From Cytobacillus oceanisediminis (GTDB lineage Bacteria > Bacillota > Bacilli > Bacillales > Cytobacillaceae): a stretch of DNA of 64,000 bases. The notes beneath the pieces were generated by a model. That model made no database searches, was not told where the DNA came from, and was given only the letters and a program-made list of their open reading frames with translations. Of the stretch, positions 60,062 to 64,000 are shown piece after piece. The position numbers and the translations under genes are program-made. Location of the stretch: assembly GCF_003182355.1 (NCBI RefSeq), contig NZ_QGTW01000015.1, positions 78,111-142,110 on the forward strand, written 5' to 3'. Within the stretch, counting starts at the first letter, position 1, and the number at the start of each line of letters is the position of its first letter.

Positions 60062-61354
60062 CTAAGCTTCCTGCTTTTCAGCTGTGAATTGCTCTTCCTC
60101 TGTGGACCCTTTTAAAGCGGTTGTGGAAGACGTTCCGCCTGTGATAACCATGGAAACCTGGTCGAAATATCCGGTTCCAACTTCACGCTGGTGCCTTGTT
60201 GCTGTGTATCCATGCTGCTCGCTGGCGAACTCGGCCTGCTGCAGCTCAGAGTACGCAGCCATTCCGCGGTCTTTATAGCCGCGAGCCAATTCGAACATGC
60301 TGTGATTTAAGGCATGGAAGCCTGCTAAAGTAACGAATTGGAATTTGTAGCCCATTTTACCGAGCTCCACTTGGAATTTCGCAATTGTTTCGTCATCCAG
60401 CTTCTTTTTCCAGTTAAAGGATGGAGAGCAGTTATAGGCTAACAGCTTGCCAGGGAATTCTTCATGGATGGCTTCAGCGAAGCGCCTTGCTTCTTCAAGG
60501 TCTGGCTCGGATGTTTCACACCACACTAAATCTGCATAAGGAGCGTAAGCCAGCCCCCGAGCGATCGCTTGGTCGAGTCCCGCCCTAGTTCGGAAGAATC
60601 CCTCAGGCGTACGTTCCCCTGTAATGAAAGGTGCATCATACGGGTCAACATCGCTGGTAATCAAGTCGGCAGCATTTGCATCTGTACGGGCTACAATCAC
60701 GGTCGGAACGCCCATAACATCTGCAGCCAACCTGGCAGAAATCAAATTTTTTACGGCTGTCTGTGTAGGAAGCAATACTTTGCCGCCGAGGTGTCCGCAT
60801 TTTTTCTCAGAAGACAGCTGATCTTCAAAGTGGACACCGCCTGCACCGGATTCAATCATGCCTTTCATAAGCTCGAATACATTCAGCTGGCCCCCAAAGC
60901 CGGCTTCCGCATCTGCCACAATCGGGGCAAACCAGTCAATGGAATCGTCGCCTTCCATATGATGAATCTGGTCTGCTCGCTGCAGCGCCTGATTGATTCT
61001 TTTTACAACACTAGGAACACTGTTTGCCGGATATAAACTTTGGTCCGGATACATATTTCCGGAGAGGTTGGCATCTGCAGCTACCTGCCAGCCGCTTAAG
61101 TATATGGCTTTCAGCCCGGCCTTCACCTGCTGGACAGCCTGGTTGCCTGTTAACGCCCCCAATGCATTTACGAAGTCTTCTTCATTCACAAGTTTCCAAA
61201 GCTTCTCTGCACCACGGCGCGCTAATGTATGTTCAATATCGATCGATCCTCTTAATTTGATTACATCCTCCGCCGTGTACGGTCTTTCAATCCCACTCCA
61301 ACGTTCATTCATTTCCCAGCTTTCCTGTAATTGACGCACTCTTTCATCTGCCAT
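60062..61354 (-). CDS. aceA: Isocitrate lyase
   Basis: 430 residues. The class signature KKCGHLGGK is at residues 184-192 with catalytic Cys186; metal-binding DADAEAGFGG-like VADAEAGFGGQLNVFEL and VARTDANAADL are present, as is WCETSEPDLEEARRFAE. It splits isocitrate to glyoxylate and succinate, the first step of the glyoxylate bypass needed for growth on acetate or fatty acids. B. subtilis lacks this bypass. The malate synthase gene is not in the window. AAAGGAGG precedes the ATG. Confidence 0.97.
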   Translation of the reverse strand: MADERVRQLQESWEMNERWSGIERPYTAEDVIKLRGSIDIEHTLARRGAEKLWKLVNEEDFVNALGALTGNQAVQQVKAGLKAIYLSGWQVAADANLSGNMYPDQSLYPANSVPSVVKRINQALQRADQIHHMEGDDSIDWFAPIVADAEAGFGGQLNVFELMKGMIESGAGGVHFEDQLSSEKKCGHLGGKVLLPTQTAVKNLISARLAADVMGVPTVIVARTDANAADLITSDVDPYDAPFITGERTPEGFFRTRAGLDQAIARGLAYAPYADLVWCETSEPDLEEARRFAEAIHEEFPGKLLAYNCSPSFNWKKKLDDETIAKFQVELGKMGYKFQFVTLAGFHALNHSMFELARGYKDRGMAAYSELQQAEFASEQHGYTATRHQREVGTGYFDQVSMVITGGTSSTTALKGSTEEEQFTAEKQEA

Positions 61355-61417
61355 TTGATTAAATCCTCCTTTAAATTAGAAAAAATCAACCCTTAAGCAA
61401 ACCCCCAGGTGAAAACG

Positions 61418-61516
61418 CTGTTGTAATATAACAGGGTCACAATTAACAATCTGTTATACTATTATTCTATGTTGTTATAAAACAATTAATTATCTATGTT
61501 TTGTATTATATAACAG
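61418..61516. promoter_or_regulatory. Cluster of TGTT-n7-AACA-type palindromes upstream of aceA
   Basis: CTGTTGTAATATAACAG (61418-61434), TAACAATCTGTTA (61444-61456), TGTTGTTATAAAACA (61470-61484) and TGTATTATATAACAG (61502-61516) repeat inverted TGTT/AACA arms within 100 bases, 60-160 bases before the isocitrate lyase start. They look like multiple binding sites for one dimeric regulator. Confidence 0.5.
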
Positions 61517-61707
61517 TGATTTCGGAATGGGAACCCCTTTTTATAAAATTTTTTGAAAAATTTAAATAAATTTGCACACCCCTTTCTCTGGCAACTGATC
61601 TTATATGTTAAGGCAAAATGGCTTTTGCCGCTGATTGGTGATATTGGACTGTGCGCGCCAAATATATCCTGTAGTCTGCAAAGTTTAAAATTGGGAATTC
61701 TCATTAA

Positions 61708-61884
61708 AATATTGGTCTTTCAGAACGGCACAATCGTCGCCAACCAGATTTTCCAGGTCATGAGCTCATTGGCGTCCAGTCAACTGTGCTCTGAATCTGC
61801 CCTGAAGTTACCCAAACAGCCGTCCAGCTTGGAATCGATTTTAAGGACAAAATACCGATTAAAAAGCTAAATATCAAATCTTAA
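61708..61884 (+). pseudogene. Remnant of a gene ending at a terminator
   Basis: A frame ending in TAA at 61882, directly before a terminator, reads PEVTQTAVQLGIDFKDKIPI with GHELIGVQSTVL before it, but has TGA in frame at 61792 and TAA before 61708. It looks like the decayed C-terminus of a plus-strand gene. Family not recognised. The other 105-codon frame here is not supported by a ribosome site. Confidence 0.25.
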
Positions 61885-61920
61885 GAGGCCTATAAAAAGT
61901 CTTGGCCTCTTTTTGTTTTG
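61882..61920 (+). terminator. Plus-strand terminator upstream of the proline symporter
   Basis: AGAGGCC/GGCCTCT stem followed by TTTTTGTTTTG. It closes the remnant frame and isolates the following symporter genes. Confidence 0.8.
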
Positions 61921-61987
61921 CATAAAAAACCTCTCCTTTTTGTCAATTTAATTTTATAAATTTGAATGAATAGATATGTTGATACGA

Positions 61988-61999
61988 GTAATATAACAG
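61988..61999. promoter_or_regulatory. GTAATATAACAG motif upstream of the symporter genes
   Basis: The same 12 bases as the right part of the first aceA site (61423-61434). Located about 225 bases before the small symporter partner gene. A single copy, so it may be chance. Confidence 0.3.
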
Positions 62000-62223
62000 C
62001 AAATTAATTCGATTTTACGCATTTTTATACATTTATACATTAATAGCTTGATAGCTTTTTTGTCCCTAAAACTTTATTATGTTATGATTATTAACGTCTT
62101 TTCAATGCGGGCCATACCCCGATTCAAATTTTTCACAAACACCAAACTGTATGTTACTGTATAAAGGGGACTTTTTTCACGTATGTATTTAGGGGAATAC
62201 TTTTTTAGGATGGAGGTGAACAT

Positions 62224-62328
62224 ATGGATTTCACTACAGCGACCTGGCTATGGCTTCTAATTCCAATGCCACTTTTGATTGTATTATCAAGCATCACTTA
62301 TTTTACCGAAAGAGGAGAGGATAAATAA
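62224..62328 (+). CDS. Symporter small accessory protein
   Basis: 34 residues, too short for many gene finders. One membrane helix (about residues 7-27, TWLWLLIPMPLLIVLSSITYF) with a charged tail TERGEDK. GGAGGTGAACAT stands directly before the ATG. It ends two bases before the symporter ATG, whose ribosome site lies inside this gene. Tiny one-helix partners in this position are a recurring feature of SSS-family symporter loci; the role is presumed stabilisation or assembly. Confidence 0.75.
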   Translation: MDFTTATWLWLLIPMPLLIVLSSITYFTERGEDK

Positions 62329-62330
62329 AT

Positions 62331-63800
62331 ATGGATATAAATATACCCACGCTAATTGCAATTATTGTTTATCTGGTCGGTATGCTGCTAATTGGTTTTC
62401 TTGCAGCCAGAATGACCAAAGATTTATCAGATTATGTTTTAGGCGGAAGGCGCCTTGGAGCCGGAGTTGCAGCTTTAAGTGCCGGGGCATCCGATATGAG
62501 CGGCTGGCTAATGCTTGGATTGCCTGGTGCTGTTTATTTAGGCGGTATGGGCGAAATTTGGCTTCCAATCGGTTTGGCAGTCGGTGCTTATCTGAATTGG
62601 CAGTTTGTTGCTAAGCCATTGCGTGTCTACACGGAAGTAGCAAACGATTCTATTACAGTTCCAGGTTATTTTGAAAACCGATTCCATGACACCTCTAAAA
62701 TACTTCGTGTAGTTTCTGCAATCGTTATTTTAATCTTTTTCACTTTCTATACTTCCTCCAGCCTTGTTGGCGGTGCCATTCTTTTAGAGAACTCATTTGG
62801 AATGGATTACACGGTTGCCCTTTGGGTCGGAGCAGCAGTAATTTTGTCTTATACTTTCTTTGGCGGATTTTTGGCTGCCAGCTGGACAGATTTTATTCAA
62901 GGTATTTTAATGTTCCTTGCCTTAATCATTATCCCGATCGTTGCGATTCAGGAACTTGGCGGATGGAATGAGACTTTACAGCAAATCGGTACGATTGATC
63001 CAACTCATTTGGATGTTGCTTCAGGTGCCACTTTTGTTGGCGTTGCTTCTCTATTGGCATGGGGACTTGGCTATTTTGGACAGCCGCATATCCTTGTCCG
63101 TTTTATGGGATTAAAATCAACAAATGACGTTCCTAAAGCGCGTTTAATCGGAATGACATGGATGGTCCTTTCACTTTTTGGAGCTCTTTTTGTTGGATTC
63201 GCTGGTATTGCTTACTTTGCGGATACCCCACTTGAGAATTCTGAAACAGTATTTATCATGTTTTCTCAAGTTTTATTTAATCCATGGGTAGCAGGATTTT
63301 TATTAGCAGCCATTCTCTCAGCAATCATGAGCACGGTTGACTCACAATTGCTCGTTTCTTCAAGTGCATTGGCACAGGATTTCTATAAATCTATCTTCAG
63401 AAGAAATGCTTCCAAGAAGGAAGAAATGATTGTTGGCAGAATTGCTGTACTTGGCATTGCAGTCATTGCAATCTTTTTAGGGTATAACCCTGAAAGCAAG
63501 GTATTGGAACTTGTTAGTTATGCTTGGGCCGGATTTGGTGCTGCCTTTGGACCTGTCATCATCCTGAGCCTGTTCTGGAAACGCATGACACGAAACGGCG
63601 CTCTTGCCGGAATTATAGTCGGTGCTGCAACCGTTATTGTTTGGAAACAAATAACAGGCGGCATATTCGACCTTTATGAATTGGCTCCAGGCTTCCTATT
63701 TGCAGGTATAGCGATTATTATTGTCAGCCTTTTAGACAAGGAACCTTCAAAAGAAGTACAAGAGCAATACAATCAGTTTAAATCCGTTTTAAAGAAATAA
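62331..63800 (+). CDS. putP: Sodium/proline symporter
   Basis: 489 residues with 13 membrane helices of the SSS family. GGRRLGAGVAALSAGASDMSGWLMLGLPGAVY contains the sodium and proline site residues of helix 2, and GYFGQPHILVRFM and AILSAIMSTVDSQLLVSSS are the usual PutP signatures. It imports proline with sodium. The P5C dehydrogenase gene converges from the right, so catabolic use is more likely than osmoprotection (OpuE), though the two roles are not separable from sequence. Confidence 0.93.
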   Translation: MDINIPTLIAIIVYLVGMLLIGFLAARMTKDLSDYVLGGRRLGAGVAALSAGASDMSGWLMLGLPGAVYLGGMGEIWLPIGLAVGAYLNWQFVAKPLRVYTEVANDSITVPGYFENRFHDTSKILRVVSAIVILIFFTFYTSSSLVGGAILLENSFGMDYTVALWVGAAVILSYTFFGGFLAASWTDFIQGILMFLALIIIPIVAIQELGGWNETLQQIGTIDPTHLDVASGATFVGVASLLAWGLGYFGQPHILVRFMGLKSTNDVPKARLIGMTWMVLSLFGALFVGFAGIAYFADTPLENSETVFIMFSQVLFNPWVAGFLLAAILSAIMSTVDSQLLVSSSALAQDFYKSIFRRNASKKEEMIVGRIAVLGIAVIAIFLGYNPESKVLELVSYAWAGFGAAFGPVIILSLFWKRMTRNGALAGIIVGAATVIVWKQITGGIFDLYELAPGFLFAGIAIIIVSLLDKEPSKEVQEQYNQFKSVLKK

Positions 63801-63802
63801 GC

Positions 63803-63842
63803 AAAAAAATCCCTCTTCACATTGGTGAAGAGGGATTTTTTA
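63803..63842. terminator. Bidirectional terminator between putP and the P5C dehydrogenase gene
   Basis: AATCCCTCTTCAC/GTGAAGAGGGATT stem with a four-base loop, flanked by A and T runs that give a T tail in both directions. Confidence 0.93.
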
Positions 63843-63844
63843 TA

Positions 63845-64000
63845 TTAATACATTTCAGAAGTTGTTTTTGCTTGCATATGAAGCAGAATGTAGTCTGGGC
63901 CACCCGCTTTGGAGTCTGTTCCTGACATGTTGAATCCGCCAAATGGCTGGTATCCAACGATTGCGCCTGTACAGCCGCGGTTGAAGTATAGGTTTCCGAC
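63845..64000 (-). CDS. pruA: 1-pyrroline-5-carboxylate dehydrogenase, C-terminal 51 residues
   Basis: Only the end of the gene lies in the window. The 51 residues contain GNLYFNRGCTGAIVGYQPFGG, GTDSKAGGPDYI and the C-terminus AKTTSEMY, all characteristic of RocA/PutC-type P5C dehydrogenases, which oxidise P5C (glutamate semialdehyde) to glutamate. Position next to putP suggests proline catabolism. Confidence 0.92.
   Translation of the reverse strand, partial: VGNLYFNRGCTGAIVGYQPFGGFNMSGTDSKAGGPDYILLHMQAKTTSEMY

Noticed and set aside
61553..61870. 105-codon plus-strand frame between aceA and the symporter
   Set aside because: No ribosome site; a different frame carries the more protein-like end that meets the terminator.

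Overview
The window is 64 kb of low-to-mid GC chromosomal DNA from an aerobic, spore-former-type Bacillaceae. The evidence is strong AGGAGG ribosome sites, frequent TTG/GTG starts, T-rich intrinsic terminators, KinA/KinE-like PAS kinases, an xpaC-yaaN pair and the Bacillus neighbourhood gatCAB ... dgkB - rlmCD. A Cytobacillus (Bacillus firmus-like) or related genus fits best. No rRNA, tRNA, CRISPR array, phage or transposase gene was seen.

Layout. 1-11 kb: housekeeping and small-protein genes (partial MFS transporter, monoacylglycerol lipase-like esterase, glutaminyl-tRNA synthetase, ASCH and DUF2269 proteins, glycerophosphodiesterase, a TerD-zinc ribbon-TerB fusion, a metallo-hydrolase, an AEC permease). 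11-16.4 kb: a malate/2-hydroxycarboxylate module with a 2HCT transporter, malic enzyme, and a citrate/malate-type response regulator and sensor kinase. 16.5-19.7 kb: D-2-hydroxyacid dehydrogenase, DUF421 protein, EamA exporter and a truncated CBO0543-family gene. 19.7-29.3 kb: a single-strand catabolic operon for a sugar acid (LacI regulator, KDG kinase, SIS isomerase, TRAP transporter, zinc dehydrogenase, KDPG aldolase, mannonate dehydratase, fructuronate reductase, broken hexulose-phosphate synthase). It is bounded on one side by two truncated genes that abut and on the other by a decayed FAD oxidoreductase. 30-40 kb: two PAS sensor kinases, TelA/XpaC, a secreted SH3-C39 peptidase and a secreted phosphodiesterase. 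40-54 kb: dihydrouridine synthase, acetate transporter, rRNA methyltransferase, lipid kinase, TetR, anti-sigma-like protein, methyltransferase, PlsY, a second DUF421 protein, a STAS protein, a phosphatase, pyrophosphatase, nitronate monooxygenase. 55-64 kb: gatCAB, a cupin, YueI, isocitrate lyase, a proline symporter with its tiny partner gene, and the end of a P5C dehydrogenase gene.

Working together. The sugar-acid operon contains every step from L-gulonate or fructuronate to pyruvate plus glyceraldehyde-3-phosphate, but no uronate isomerase. The malate module senses, imports and decarboxylates malate. SatP and isocitrate lyase suggest growth on acetate, and PutP with P5C dehydrogenase suggests proline use. 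Both the GatCAB amidotransferase and a direct GlnRS are present, so Gln-tRNA and Asn-tRNA are probably supplied by separate routes.

Two kinds of non-coding structure stand out. One is a dispersed element of about 76-242 bp with terminal inverted repeats and, in two copies, target duplications of about 7-9 bp (four copies). The other is a set of intergenic arrays whose short units recur every 20-21 bp, two helical turns, with a different consensus in each array; two distant arrays share the unit TTCGTTGATA. Function was assigned by reading the translations and by family knowledge; no database search was run.
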